Below are positions 7,973 to 16,996 of a stretch of 64,000 nucleotides of DNA, piece after piece. The position numbers and the translations under genes were made by a program. How positions within the stretch are numbered: position 1 is the first letter of the stretch; each line of letters begins with the position of its first letter. The notes beneath the pieces were generated by a model that saw only the letters and a list, made by a program, of their open reading frames with translations, had not been told where the DNA came from and ran no database searches. The stretch is from Vibrio albus (lineage in GTDB: Bacteria; Pseudomonadota; Gammaproteobacteria; Enterobacterales; Vibrionaceae): positions 1 to 64,000 of the forward strand of contig NZ_QFWT01000009.1 in assembly GCF_003144035.1 (NCBI RefSeq), written 5' to 3'.

Positions 7973-8007
7973 ATGGTATACATTTTGCAACCATGTCTTG
8001 TATACAA
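7973..8007. promoter_or_regulatory. GntR-type operators upstream of the regulator gene
   Basis: ATGGTATACATT (7973-7984) and TTGTATACAA (7998-8007) share the GTATAC core and are about 24 bp apart. A degenerate third copy (TTTGTATAGAG) lies closer to the gene start. With 7779-7788 this makes at least three sites in the divergent promoter region. Binding by the adjacent GntR protein is inferred from position and motif. Confidence 0.6.
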
Positions 8008-8036
8008 TATTAACTTTGTTTGTATAGAGTGTATTC

Positions 8037-8702
8037 ATGTCTAATGATGAAAAGATTTATAGAAAATTATTGAAAGCTATCGTTGAACATCAGCTTCCCC
8101 CAGGCTCCAGATTGCCTGAAGATCGGCTCTCTGAAGCATTCAATGTAAGCCGAACCGGGATCCGAAAAGTTCTTCAGCGGTTGGCCATCGAACAGTTTGT
8201 CTTAATTCGGCCAAACAAAGGCGCTCAGGTAAACGAGCCAAGTGAGAAAGAAGCGCATGAAGTCTTCGATTCCCGGATTCTTATTGAACCACAGCTTATT
8301 TCTGATCTACTGCTGAATTGGGATTTACAACAGTCAGAGCGGTTTCGCAATATGGTTGATCAGGAGAAACAGGCTTATATCGATAATGACCTTGCCGCCT
8401 CAATTCAACTTACGGCCAAGTTCCATTATGAGTTAGCGCAAGTTGCGGGTAATGCCGTTCTTGCGAATTTTGTCGAACAACTTTGTTACCGTTCATCGCT
8501 GGTTATAGCCGCATTCGGTTCTAAAGACAGTGTCAGTTGTGACTGTGGTGACCACAGTGACTTTATTAATATTCTCGATACCGGTGACATCGTAAAAGCA
8601 CAGTCCTGGATGAAGCATCACCTACAGCACATTAAATCCTCACTGAACCTTGAAAGCCAGAAAGAGGAAAATATTGATTTCCAGCGTCTGTTCGCTGATT
8701 AA
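8037..8702 (+). CDS. GntR-family (FCD subfamily) transcriptional regulator
   Basis: The 221-residue protein has an N-terminal winged helix (IVEHQLPPGSRLPEDRLSE, then FNVSRTGIRKVLQRL near residues 16-50) and a C-terminal FCD domain. Candidate metal or ligand residues lie in AKFHYELAQVAGN, HSDFINIL and MKHHLQHI. FCD regulators sense small carboxylates or ureides. It is divergent from the NCS1 permease and 68 nt upstream of puuE, so it probably controls both. The start has no strong ribosome-binding site, and translation may be weak. TTGTATACAA copies around it indicate autoregulation. Confidence 0.88.
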   Translation: MSNDEKIYRKLLKAIVEHQLPPGSRLPEDRLSEAFNVSRTGIRKVLQRLAIEQFVLIRPNKGAQVNEPSEKEAHEVFDSRILIEPQLISDLLLNWDLQQSERFRNMVDQEKQAYIDNDLAASIQLTAKFHYELAQVAGNAVLANFVEQLCYRSSLVIAAFGSKDSVSCDCGDHSDFINILDTGDIVKAQSWMKHHLQHIKSSLNLESQKEENIDFQRLFAD

Positions 8703-8770
8703 GACAAAGATATGTATATAAAGTAATCGCTATCAGGATCAGAAAAGAGAAAACCACAGGATTTAATTAT

Positions 8771-9700
8771 ATGGATAGTAACAACCCTCGTGACTATATG
8801 GGATATGGTCGTGATAATCTGCCAGACGTAGTATGGCCGAATAAAGCAAAAATTGCCGTTCAGTTTGTACTGAACTATGAAGAAGGCGGTGAAAACTGCG
8901 TTTTACACGGTGATGAGCACTCCGAAGTCTTTCTTTCTGAAATGTTTGGTGCACAAGCTTACAAAGGTCGTCATATGAGTATGGAGTCACTGTACGAATA
9001 TGGCTCAAGAGCCGGTGTCTGGCGCATTATCAATGAATTTGAAAAACGAGGGCTGCCTTTAACGATCTTTGGCATCGCAACAGCCTTGCAGCGTAACCCT
9101 AAAATGGTTCAGGCAATTAAAGATAATGGCTACGAAGTGGTATGTCATGGTCTGAAATGGATCCATTATCAGGATATGCCTAAAGATATGGAGCGCCAGC
9201 ATATGCAGGAAGCGCTGGAGATCATTGAAGGGCTTTTCGGCAAGAAACCAATGGGCTGGTATACCGGGCGTGACTCGCCAAATACGCGAGATCTGGTAGC
9301 GGAACATTCACACTTGCTGTATGACTCCGATTATTATGGTGATGATCTGCCGTTCTGGACTCAGGTCGACGACGTTAACAATCCTGGAGAAAAGCGACCA
9401 CATCTGGTGATTCCGTACACATTAGATACAAACGACATGCGCTTTGCTTCTCCTTATGGTTTCAGCCACGGTGATGAGTTCTACCAGTATCTGAAAGATA
9501 CGTTTGATTGTCTGTATGCTGAAGGTGAAACCACGCCTAAAATGATGTCTATTGGCATGCACTGCCGTATTCTCGGTAAACCTGCCCGCTTTATGGCACT
9601 GAAACGTTTTCTTGACTATATTCAGTCACATGAAGGGGTCTGGATTGCTAAGCGTGAAGATATTGCTAACCACTGGATAGAAAACCACCCGGCGGAGTAA
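8771..9700 (+). CDS. puuE: Allantoinase PuuE (polysaccharide-deacetylase fold)
   Basis: The 309-residue protein matches the PuuE type of allantoinase, which opens allantoin to allantoate without the usual amidohydrolase fold. Diagnostic segments are YGRDNLPDVVWPNKAKIAVQ at the start, NYEEGGENCVLHGD, the fold's EVVCHGLKWIHY near residue 125, and IGMHCRILGKPAR near the end. Length is normal for the family. AGGA lies 9 nt before the start. It follows the GntR gene and ends at a strong bidirectional terminator. It would supply allantoate to the amidohydrolase encoded by the opposite-strand operon. Confidence 0.92.
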   Translation: MDSNNPRDYMGYGRDNLPDVVWPNKAKIAVQFVLNYEEGGENCVLHGDEHSEVFLSEMFGAQAYKGRHMSMESLYEYGSRAGVWRIINEFEKRGLPLTIFGIATALQRNPKMVQAIKDNGYEVVCHGLKWIHYQDMPKDMERQHMQEALEIIEGLFGKKPMGWYTGRDSPNTRDLVAEHSHLLYDSDYYGDDLPFWTQVDDVNNPGEKRPHLVIPYTLDTNDMRFASPYGFSHGDEFYQYLKDTFDCLYAEGETTPKMMSIGMHCRILGKPARFMALKRFLDYIQSHEGVWIAKREDIANHWIENHPAE

Positions 9701-9711
9701 CGCAAAAACAC

Positions 9712-9740
9712 AAAAACCCTGATAAATATCAGGGTTTTTT
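9712..9740. terminator. Bidirectional intrinsic terminator
   Basis: AAAAACCCTGAT pairs with ATCAGGGTTTTTT around a short AAAT loop. A-rich and T-rich flanks on both sides give a U-tract in either direction. It lies between the convergent puuE and DUF5718 genes. Confidence 0.9.
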
Positions 9741-9817
9741 ATACCAATACCAGTAATTACATTATTAGATAATTGCTGGACTGGTATTATATTCCATCAC
9801 AATGTAAAGCCAATGGT

Positions 9818-10630
9818 TTACGCAATACTGACCGTCTGACTCACGACGGCTGCTTTTTCCGGAAACGCCTGATTCTTCACGCACAGCTGAATATCGCCCT
9901 CACCAGAAGGGTAAGCCACCACAGTCAGTATATCTCCGGCCATCAGATAGTTTTTCTCACCAAACTCTTCATAAGCGGTTGCACCAATAGACATCACACA
10001 CTGCTTAGGAAAACCATGTGCTTCCAGCATGGTATGCAGATCTTCCAAAGGCCCTTCATCAGCCTGATTATTCATGGTATCAACGATCCACTCAAGAAGA
10101 GCACGGTTGAACAGGCTATACTGACTCACCTTGGTATTGATACCGTATGGAAATAACACGCCATCACGCTCAACAAAAGACGCCAGCCAGTAGTCATTCA
10201 GAATACCCTGTTCATCAAAACGGTCTACTGGTAACCAGGTATCGCTCACGCCTTTACTGGCACTGCCCCAGTTTTTCTTCTCTGAGATTTTCTTTGCCCC
10301 TTCTTTGCGCAGGGTACAATCATTGAATACCGTAAAGTGGCTCGGCTCAATACTTTCTACCTCACCTTCATCAGAATAAGTCATATCGCACAGCAGCAGA
10401 ATTTCTGGCTCTAACTGAGGCTGTTCACCCTGTGGTATTTTCTGGAGAGCATTTGAATATGGGTATACCGATAACTCAGAGTCGGCTTCCGGCAAATAAA
10501 AAGGGAAAATCCCCTTAGGTTTTCCCTCTTCAGCAGATACAGATAAAAACTCTTTCAGTTCACCTGCCTGTTCCAGGTGACCGGCAAAGTTTCCTGCAAT
10601 TCCAAATCCAATAATATTGTTAAGATCCAT
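9818..10630 (-). CDS. DUF5718 family protein
   Basis: The 270-residue protein begins NIIGFGIAGNFAGHLEQAGE, the characteristic N-terminus of DUF5718 proteins, and contains ILLLCDMTY and a conserved C-terminal half. No signal peptide or membrane segment is visible, so it is probably cytoplasmic. Function is unknown; a distant relation to fumarylacetoacetate-hydrolase folds is possible but I cannot show it. It lies after the allantoate-type amidohydrolase gene but is separated by a terminator-like hairpin, so it may be read as a lower-level extension of that operon. Its place next to ureide genes may be meaningful or accidental. Confidence 0.7.
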   Translation of the reverse strand: MDLNNIIGFGIAGNFAGHLEQAGELKEFLSVSAEEGKPKGIFPFYLPEADSELSVYPYSNALQKIPQGEQPQLEPEILLLCDMTYSDEGEVESIEPSHFTVFNDCTLRKEGAKKISEKKNWGSASKGVSDTWLPVDRFDEQGILNDYWLASFVERDGVLFPYGINTKVSQYSLFNRALLEWIVDTMNNQADEGPLEDLHTMLEAHGFPKQCVMSIGATAYEEFGEKNYLMAGDILTVVAYPSGEGDIQLCVKNQAFPEKAAVVSQTVSIA

Positions 10631-10655
10631 AAAAAACCTGTTTTTCTGTCAAGTT

Positions 10656-10682
10656 AAAAAGAGGTGCGGTTAAACCGCACCT
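10656..10682 (-). terminator. Intrinsic terminator or attenuator after the amidohydrolase gene
   Basis: On the minus strand AGGTGCGGTT and AACCGCACCT form a 9-10 bp GC-rich stem with almost no loop, followed by CTTTTT. It lies between the amidohydrolase stop (10713) and the DUF5718 start (10630). Confidence 0.75.
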
Positions 10683-10712
10683 TTTCAGAAAGTTCGCTGG
10701 GAGGAGATAATC

Positions 10713-11963
10713 TTACAGAGCGGTAATCATCTTTTCCAGGCAAGTAAGCCCGACAGCGACATCTTCAGTGAGTACATCTTCCAGCGGATTATGACTGATG
10801 CCCTTTTCACAGCGTAAAAATAGCATACTCATAGGCGCTATAGTGGCCATCATCATCGCATCGTGACCTGCGCCACTTGGCAGCAGATGAACTGGCTTAC
10901 GTGTGACATCTTCTGTCACTGAAGACCAGAGACTTTGTAACTTAGAATCACACGTCACAGCCGAAGCTTCATATATTTTTTCTGCCTCGGCTGTCACCTG
11001 TCGTTTCTGTGCAATGCTTTGCAATCGCATCAATAACTGAGTACAACTATTTTCTAACAGTTCCTGATTCTGGCTGCGGATATCAATACTAAACTGTACC
11101 TTTCCCGGTATCACATTGACTGCACCGCCTTTGATGTCACATTTGCCGACAGTCGCGACGATACCTTGTGCTTTGGCATAGGCTTCGATCGTCGTGATCA
11201 TCTCAGCCGCCGCGCACAGCGCATCATTTCTCAGCTCTAAAGGCACGGTTCCGGCGTGTCCTGCCATGCCAGACACATCCACAATAAAGCGTTTCGCTCC
11301 GGCAATGCCTGTGACCACGCCGACAGGCAGACCACAGCTTTCCAGTACCGGCCCCTGCTCTATATGAACTTCCAGATACGCCTTGGTTTTATCGCCTGCA
11401 CGGCTCGCCTCTGGAATCGCGTTTATGTCCAGGCCAAACGCTTTCATGGCCTGCCCGATGCTAATGCCAGAGGCATCTTTGATATCCAGCCAGTCCGGAT
11501 TCCAGGTACCCGCTACGCCACAGGAGCCCAGTAGCGTCGTATTAAAGCGAGTCCCTTCTTCATCAGCAAAGGCAACCACATCAACATGAAAAGGCAGCTC
11601 AATATTGTTAAGTTTAAGGTTACTCAGAGCCTCAATAGCCATGATCACACCCAGGGTGCCGTCATATTTACCGGCATTTACAACCGTATCACTGTGCGAA
11701 CCAATGATAACCGTGCCTTCGGTTGGGTTGCTGGAGAGCAAGCGCCCCCACTGATTTCCAACCTCATCCTGCCAGGTCTGAAGGCCAGCTTCCTCCATCC
11801 ACGCCCCAAGCTGATGATGAGCAGCCTTGTGCTCATCAGTGAGGTATGCTCTGGTTACCATTCCCTCCATGGAACTAAATGTGGCGAGTTGCTCAATTCG
11901 ATCCATTACCCTTTGAGCATTAACTTCGTCTTTCTGAACGTGAACTTTATTAGAAACCGGCAT
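10713..11963 (-). CDS. Allantoate amidohydrolase-type M20 hydrolase (HpxK/AllC/HyuC family)
   Basis: The 416-residue metal-dependent amidohydrolase has GSHSDTVVNAGKYDG (His90, Asp101), AFADEEGTRF (Glu135/136), HIEQGPVLE (His200), the dimerisation segment GMAGHAGTVPLELRND and a C-terminal GISHNP. These are hallmarks of allantoate amidohydrolases and N-carbamoyl-L-amino-acid hydrolases. Allantoate is the likely substrate because puuE and a ureidoglycine-type transaminase are neighbours; the product would be ureidoglycine. AGGAG precedes the ATG. It follows the transaminase gene by 24 nt and ends before a terminator. Confidence 0.88.
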   Translation of the reverse strand: MPVSNKVHVQKDEVNAQRVMDRIEQLATFSSMEGMVTRAYLTDEHKAAHHQLGAWMEEAGLQTWQDEVGNQWGRLLSSNPTEGTVIIGSHSDTVVNAGKYDGTLGVIMAIEALSNLKLNNIELPFHVDVVAFADEEGTRFNTTLLGSCGVAGTWNPDWLDIKDASGISIGQAMKAFGLDINAIPEASRAGDKTKAYLEVHIEQGPVLESCGLPVGVVTGIAGAKRFIVDVSGMAGHAGTVPLELRNDALCAAAEMITTIEAYAKAQGIVATVGKCDIKGGAVNVIPGKVQFSIDIRSQNQELLENSCTQLLMRLQSIAQKRQVTAEAEKIYEASAVTCDSKLQSLWSSVTEDVTRKPVHLLPSGAGHDAMMMATIAPMSMLFLRCEKGISHNPLEDVLTEDVAVGLTCLEKMITAL

Positions 11964-11987
11964 CCTTTCTCCTGACCTTTTCTCTTA

Positions 11988-13220
11988 TTATTTCGAATAC
12001 AGTTCCATGGCGGCGACAACAGCCTGCCCTGCAACGATCGGTGCACGGTGCTTAATCAGAATCGCTTCCAGCCCCGCAAGGGTAGCCAGAACACATTCCT
12101 GACGAGCATTATAGCCCATTGTACCAATACGCCAGATCTTTCCGGCCAGCGGCCCAAACGATGTGCCGATTTCAATACCAAAACGCTGTAACAATTCCGA
12201 ACGGATGGCTTCACCATCCACCTGTTCCGGGATATAAACACCCACAACGTTATTCATTTTGAAGTCTTGTTGACCGAACAGCTTCAGTCCCATAGCAGTA
12301 AGCCCCTGAGCCATAGCGTCACCGGCAAGCTTATGGCGGGCAATCACGTTGTCAGCACCTTCTTCAAGGAAGATACGAGCACATTCTCTCGCCGCGTACA
12401 ACATACTTGTCGCTTCAGTATGGTGGTTCAGACGTTCTGGTCCCCAGTAATCCATCACCATTGCCAGGTCAAAGTAATTAGAGCGGATGATCTCGTCTTC
12501 ACCAGCGACATGGTGAGCCGCTTTAATACCGGCCTCGACATGCTTTCTGCGGTTAATCACCTCAACGGCCGCTTCACTTAGCGTGATAGGTGCGCTGCCC
12601 GATGGACCACCAAGACATTTTTGCAGGCCGGCAGAAACCGCATCCAGATTCCACTCGTCTACTTTAAGATCGTTACCTCCGATGGAAGCTGTCGCATCGC
12701 AGTAAAACAGCACACCGTGGCGCTTGCAGACTTCGCCCAGCTCATCCAGAGGCTGGTTCATCGTCGTAGAGGTATCACCCTGTACCGTTGCTAGAAGCTT
12801 AGGTTTGAACTGTTTGATCTCTTGTTCAACTCGTTCTGATGATGCGACTTCACCCCATTCAAAATTGATAGTACGAACCTGAGCACCAACACGCTGCGCA
12901 ATTTCACACAGAAGATGCCCAAAGCGGCCAATCACCGGGATCAACACTTTGTCACCTGGTTTTAAGATGGAAACTAATGCCGCTTCAATACCGGAACGCG
13001 CCGTACCGTCAATCAGCATTGTCTGCTGGTTCTGAGTCTCAAATACACCACGGTACAGTTCCTGAACCTGATTCATATAGCCGGTCATGACGGGGTCATA
13101 CTGACCAATCAGTGCTGACGACAGAGCCTGATGTACACGCGGGTAGGCATTGATTGGCCCTGGTCCCATCAGCAGGCGTTGCGGCGGGTTTAATGTCTCA
13201 AATAATTGTTTAGTTTCCAT
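11988..13220 (-). CDS. (S)-ureidoglycine--glyoxylate-type aminotransferase (PucG/HpxJ-like)
   Basis: The start at 13220 (GGAGAA 7 nt upstream) gives 410 residues, the normal length for the class V alanine-glyoxylate transaminase family. Visible motifs are LLMGPGPINAYPRVHQAL at 16-33, DGTARSGIEA at 71-80, FYCDATASIGG (Asp175) and GLQKCLGGPSGSAP, with Lys201 as the PLP lysine. PucG/HpxJ enzymes move the amino group of ureidoglycine to glyoxylate, giving oxalurate and glycine. Neighbours for allantoin and allantoate breakdown support that role over serine-glyoxylate transamination. The start overlaps the upstream gamma-glutamyltransferase-like gene by 11 nt, so the two are probably coupled. Confidence 0.85.
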   Translation of the reverse strand: METKQLFETLNPPQRLLMGPGPINAYPRVHQALSSALIGQYDPVMTGYMNQVQELYRGVFETQNQQTMLIDGTARSGIEAALVSILKPGDKVLIPVIGRFGHLLCEIAQRVGAQVRTINFEWGEVASSERVEQEIKQFKPKLLATVQGDTSTTMNQPLDELGEVCKRHGVLFYCDATASIGGNDLKVDEWNLDAVSAGLQKCLGGPSGSAPITLSEAAVEVINRRKHVEAGIKAAHHVAGEDEIIRSNYFDLAMVMDYWGPERLNHHTEATSMLYAARECARIFLEEGADNVIARHKLAGDAMAQGLTAMGLKLFGQQDFKMNNVVGVYIPEQVDGEAIRSELLQRFGIEIGTSFGPLAGKIWRIGTMGYNARQECVLATLAGLEAILIKHRAPIVAGQAVVAAMELYSK

Positions 13221-14787
13221 TGTCTTCTCCATGTATTCCAAGGCCATCACTGCGGGGATCGCTGGCGGCTGTCGTTTTGCCGTTGCTATCCATAACAATT
13301 GCACCAGCATGACCCATTAATTCGCTGTTATCCGGTACAGAAGTGATGTCATGCCCTCTCTGAGTCAGTTCATCACCCAGTGCTTTGAATAATTGGTTTT
13401 CTAATCGTAATTGGTTGGTATCATCGCCCCAGGTTCGCCCGAGTAGCCAACGTGGCTCGGCAATCGACTGAGCCAGGGCCTTGTCCTGATACACAAAGCG
13501 GGTAAACAGGCATGCCTGTGTCTGAGGTTGCCCCTCGCCGCCCATCGTTCCATAAACGATACGTCGGCCATCGTTAAGCTCGGCATACGCCGGGTTTAAG
13601 GTATGAAACGGTTTTTTTCTTGGCTCCAGGCTGTTCAGGTGAGCCGGATCCAGGGAGAAACTTTTTGCCCGGTTGTTCCAGACAATCCCGGTGTTCGGCA
13701 ACACCGCACCAGAACCAAACTCCCAGTACACACTCTGAATAAAACTCACCATGGTGCCGTACTGATCCGTAGCCCCCATCCAGACCGTATCTCCCGGTTT
13801 TGCTACTTTCGGCCATGGCATCGCCACTGACATATCCACCTGCTCCGCAAGCGAATCAACCACTGAATCATCCAGCCAGAGCTGCAGCGATTTAGCCAAA
13901 TGTGCCGGGTCAGTAATTTCATTATCCCGAACCAGAAAAGCCTGTTTTGTTGCTTCCACCAGCAGGTGAACATGATCGACTTCACACGTGACTTTATCGG
14001 CCAGACGATCGTAGATAGCGAGTATCAGAAGTGAAGCTAAACCCTGCGTCGGGGCATCATGGTTATATAAACACCCTTTACCAGTATTCACACTCAGCGG
14101 CTCACCGACAGAAGCCTGATAGGCCTGCAGATCGGATAAAGAAATCGGGCTGCCCAGAGCGTCCAGATCGGCGGCGATCTGTTGTGCCAGTTCCCCGCGA
14201 TAAAAATCATCCAGACCACGTTCAGCTAACTGCTCAAAAGTGTCTGCCAAGCGCAGGTTCTTTACAGAATCCCCCGCCTTCAGAACCTCTCCTGCTTTGA
14301 GGAACACATCACTGAAACTTTCTAGCTGATGTAAGCGGTCATAGGTTTTCACGCTGGCATCATGCAGACTGTTCGTCACCTCAATGCCATCTCGTGCAGC
14401 GTTAATCGCTGGGTCTAACAGCTGAGATAGCGGTATGTGGCTTGAGTTAATCTGCAGCGCTTTATCCCACGCAGAAATCGTTCCGGCAACCGTCACCGCG
14501 GCTTCACCGCCACTCTCAGGAAGCTCGTCACCCATCTTTTTATAATGGCTGATCGTTGCTTTCTCGGCCGCAAAGCCGCAACCGTCAATGGCAACAGGGG
14601 CTTTATCCTTCTCACAGATCAGCCAGAAGCTGTCGCCGCCAATACTGTTCATATGAGGGTATTGCACAGAAACCATCGCAGCCGCAGCCACCATCGCCTC
14701 ACTTGCCGTTCCACCGGCTTTCAGGATATCTAATCCAACCTTGGCTGCCTCATGGTGAGGAGCCGTAAAGGCTATCTGATGCTTCAT
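13210..14787 (-). CDS. Gamma-glutamyltransferase-like Ntn hydrolase (possible oxamate amidohydrolase)
   Basis: The 525-residue protein has the GGT fold: an N-terminal half beginning with FTAPHHEAAKVGLDILKAGG and an autoprocessing site GDTVWMGATDQYG, where Thr334 would be the nucleophile. No signal peptide is present, so it acts in the cytoplasm, unlike classical periplasmic GGTs. HpxW of Klebsiella, a GGT homolog, hydrolyses oxamate to oxalate and ammonia in purine breakdown. The position here between an HpxJ-like transaminase and an amidase makes that type of role attractive, but substrate residues cannot be judged by eye. It overlaps both neighbours and has AAGGAGG before the ATG. Confidence 0.8.
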   Translation of the reverse strand: MKHQIAFTAPHHEAAKVGLDILKAGGTASEAMVAAAAMVSVQYPHMNSIGGDSFWLICEKDKAPVAIDGCGFAAEKATISHYKKMGDELPESGGEAAVTVAGTISAWDKALQINSSHIPLSQLLDPAINAARDGIEVTNSLHDASVKTYDRLHQLESFSDVFLKAGEVLKAGDSVKNLRLADTFEQLAERGLDDFYRGELAQQIAADLDALGSPISLSDLQAYQASVGEPLSVNTGKGCLYNHDAPTQGLASLLILAIYDRLADKVTCEVDHVHLLVEATKQAFLVRDNEITDPAHLAKSLQLWLDDSVVDSLAEQVDMSVAMPWPKVAKPGDTVWMGATDQYGTMVSFIQSVYWEFGSGAVLPNTGIVWNNRAKSFSLDPAHLNSLEPRKKPFHTLNPAYAELNDGRRIVYGTMGGEGQPQTQACLFTRFVYQDKALAQSIAEPRWLLGRTWGDDTNQLRLENQLFKALGDELTQRGHDITSVPDNSELMGHAGAIVMDSNGKTTAASDPRSDGLGIHGEDNGN

Positions 14788-15968
14788 AGCCCCTCCTTGT
14801 CATTAACCAAAAGTAACGCCATATTGATGAGCGATTGCTCGCTGTCAGGCAGCCCGAGAATAGAAATACCACACGGACCTTCTGGCTGATCCAGAACTGG
14901 AATATGCAGTTGGGGGCACCCTGACAATCCAGCTATCGCCGTCAGTCCCATAAGCTGCGAACGGTATTCCGCAAGTTCACCTGCCGTAGTCGCAAGCTTA
15001 GGTGGTCCTGCTGGTGTCGTAGGTAAAAGGATTGAGCCACCGCACTCTTTCAAGAGCACAATCAACGACTCGCGAAATTCTGCTTGTTTCTGAATACCTT
15101 GATCGTACTGTTCTGGCGTAATAGTTCTTGCCCAATGGACACGCTCAGCAATGGCAGGATCAAGCGCTTCTTCATGCTCATCTAGCCACTCAGCGTGCCC
15201 CTGGATGATCTCGAATCCCTGAATAGTACGGAATAATTCACTGAGCACAGCGAAATCGCTGAACAACCCTTTGTCATCTACTTCGCAAACTGACAGGCCC
15301 GGTTGTGCTGCCGCCTCTGTTACCCGCTCGATTCGGGATAAGTACTGAGGTCCCTTCAGAGAACTCACCACGTTAAGGACATCCGACCGGATATCAACAT
15401 TCGTGTTGGCCAGAGCCTGATACGCTTTTTTCAGTACCGGTAGCTGACGTGCAAATAAACCAGCCGTATCGAAACTTTCTGCGAGTTCAAAAGCGTTATC
15501 GAGAGAGAATTTACCCAGTGTTGGACGCAGACCGTAGATACCACAATAGCTGGCGGGTACCCGAACTGATCCACCGGTATCCGTACCGATAGCGAAATCA
15601 GCTTCACCACGAGCAACAGCAACAGCTGAGCCACTTGATGAGCCTCCGGGAATGCAGTCTTCCGCTTTCGGGTTAACCGGCGTGCCATAATGCACATTCT
15701 GTCCATTCAGACTATATGCCAGCTCGTCTGTCTGTACTCTTCCAACACATTCCGCTCCCTGAGACAAGAGCGCAGTAATCAGAGGAGAGGTGCTCTCCGC
15801 TGGGGAATGGGTAGCCAGCCAAGTTGGATTACCAGCCCCGGTGACATAACCTTTCACGTCAAACAAATCTTTGAAAACAAACTGTAAGCCAGTCAGGTCT
15901 CCCAGACCCGCGGGTAACAGCTCGTCGGGCCCTTGTTGACAATACACAGTGCGATCGACATCAGTCAT
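14784..15968 (-). CDS. Amidase-signature hydrolase, AMI1-like
   Basis: An in-frame ATG at 15974 sits directly on the AAGGA site, so the start at 15968 (6-nt spacing) is preferred. The protein of about 394 residues has the Ser-cisSer-Lys triad. Numbering from the 15974 ATG, these are Lys35 in FKDLFDV, the GGSSSGS loop at 110-116 and Ser136 in DTGGSVRVPAS. The block GAGNPTWLATHSPAESTSPL and NGQNVHYGTPVNP resembles plant AMI1 (indole-acetamide hydrolase) more than AtzF or AtzE. The operon suggests the amide is a ureide intermediate such as oxalurate or oxamate (inference). It overlaps the GGT-like gene by 4 nt (ATGA) and follows the transporter by about 10 nt. Confidence 0.82.
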   Translation of the reverse strand: MTDVDRTVYCQQGPDELLPAGLGDLTGLQFVFKDLFDVKGYVTGAGNPTWLATHSPAESTSPLITALLSQGAECVGRVQTDELAYSLNGQNVHYGTPVNPKAEDCIPGGSSSGSAVAVARGEADFAIGTDTGGSVRVPASYCGIYGLRPTLGKFSLDNAFELAESFDTAGLFARQLPVLKKAYQALANTNVDIRSDVLNVVSSLKGPQYLSRIERVTEAAAQPGLSVCEVDDKGLFSDFAVLSELFRTIQGFEIIQGHAEWLDEHEEALDPAIAERVHWARTITPEQYDQGIQKQAEFRESLIVLLKECGGSILLPTTPAGPPKLATTAGELAEYRSQLMGLTAIAGLSGCPQLHIPVLDQPEGPCGISILGLPDSEQSLINMALLLVNDKEGL

Positions 15969-15977
15969 AATCATTCC

Positions 15978-16985
15978 TTATGCATGCTTCTCAGATGCTG
16001 CAGATTCAACGGCTTCCTGACTTGCATATCGGTTCGCTAAGATAGCGCAGTAGAAGATCTGAATCGGATGGTAAAGCATGATTGGCAAAAGCAGCATCCC
16101 CAGGTTTGGATCAGCACCAAAGATAACTTTCGCCATCGGAACTCCGGCAGCCAGTGTCTTTTTCGTACCACAGAATACCGCAGCCACTTCGTCTTTTCTT
16201 TCAAAGTGAACCTTACGGGCACCCCACTGAATAGAATGAACCATCACCAGCAGAACCACACAGCATATAGCAACACATACCGCTAACAGTCCAACAGAGA
16301 AGTCGCTCCAGATATGGTTTGCAACTGAGTCACAAAACGCGTTATAGACAATCAGGATGATGACGTACTTGTCGACTTTATTGACTACAGCTTTGTGTCG
16401 CTCAACAAATTTAACCAGTAACGGGCGCAGTAGCTGTCCGGCAATCATAGGCAGTAGTAACAGCTTAGCAATAGAGATAACGGAGCCCAGCAGATCCAAC
16501 TCTACTCCTTCGAATCCCATGAATAACTGAATAAACAAAGGCGTAATAAATACCCCGAGAATACTAGACAGTGATGCGTTAAAAATAGCACCCGGAACAT
16601 TACCTTTACCCACACTGGTCATCGCAACGGAAGAAGAAATAGTACTAGGCAATACAAAAAGGTAGCAGAAACCGAACGCCAGAGCCGCCGGCATAAACGC
16701 GAGGAACGTATCACCAAGTAACAACCACAATGCCGGATAAAGCAAGAAAGTGGCACATTGAATATAAACGTGCAGCCGCCAGTTGCTCACACCCGCTTTA
16801 ATCGCCGCTGGAGAAAGTCCAAGGCCATGCAGGAAAAAGACAATAGCAACACCAATGCCCGTTAACTTATCTAGATGAATAAGGCCATCCGTTTTACCGA
16901 TTGATTCGGTAAACGTCGCTAATAAAATGGCACTTACTAAGCCCAGTAAAAACCACTCTTTTTTTAATTTATTTACAACACTCAT
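15978..16985 (-). CDS. BASS (bile acid:sodium symporter) superfamily transporter, YfeH-like
   Basis: The 335-residue integral membrane protein has about ten hydrophobic segments and the SBF-like signature CGTKKTLAAGVPMAKVIFG near residue 280, plus FFLHGLGLSPAAIKAG near residue 50. The family couples sodium to transport of organic anions; YfeH-type members have no firm substrate. It is the second gene of the rpiR operon, 11 nt after rpiR and 9 nt before the amidase start, so it probably imports or exports the organic anion handled by the downstream enzymes (inference). Confidence 0.87.
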   Translation of the reverse strand: MSVVNKLKKEWFLLGLVSAILLATFTESIGKTDGLIHLDKLTGIGVAIVFFLHGLGLSPAAIKAGVSNWRLHVYIQCATFLLYPALWLLLGDTFLAFMPAALAFGFCYLFVLPSTISSSVAMTSVGKGNVPGAIFNASLSSILGVFITPLFIQLFMGFEGVELDLLGSVISIAKLLLLPMIAGQLLRPLLVKFVERHKAVVNKVDKYVIILIVYNAFCDSVANHIWSDFSVGLLAVCVAICCVVLLVMVHSIQWGARKVHFERKDEVAAVFCGTKKTLAAGVPMAKVIFGADPNLGMLLLPIMLYHPIQIFYCAILANRYASQEAVESAASEKHA

Positions 16986-16996
16986 TATTTCGTCCT

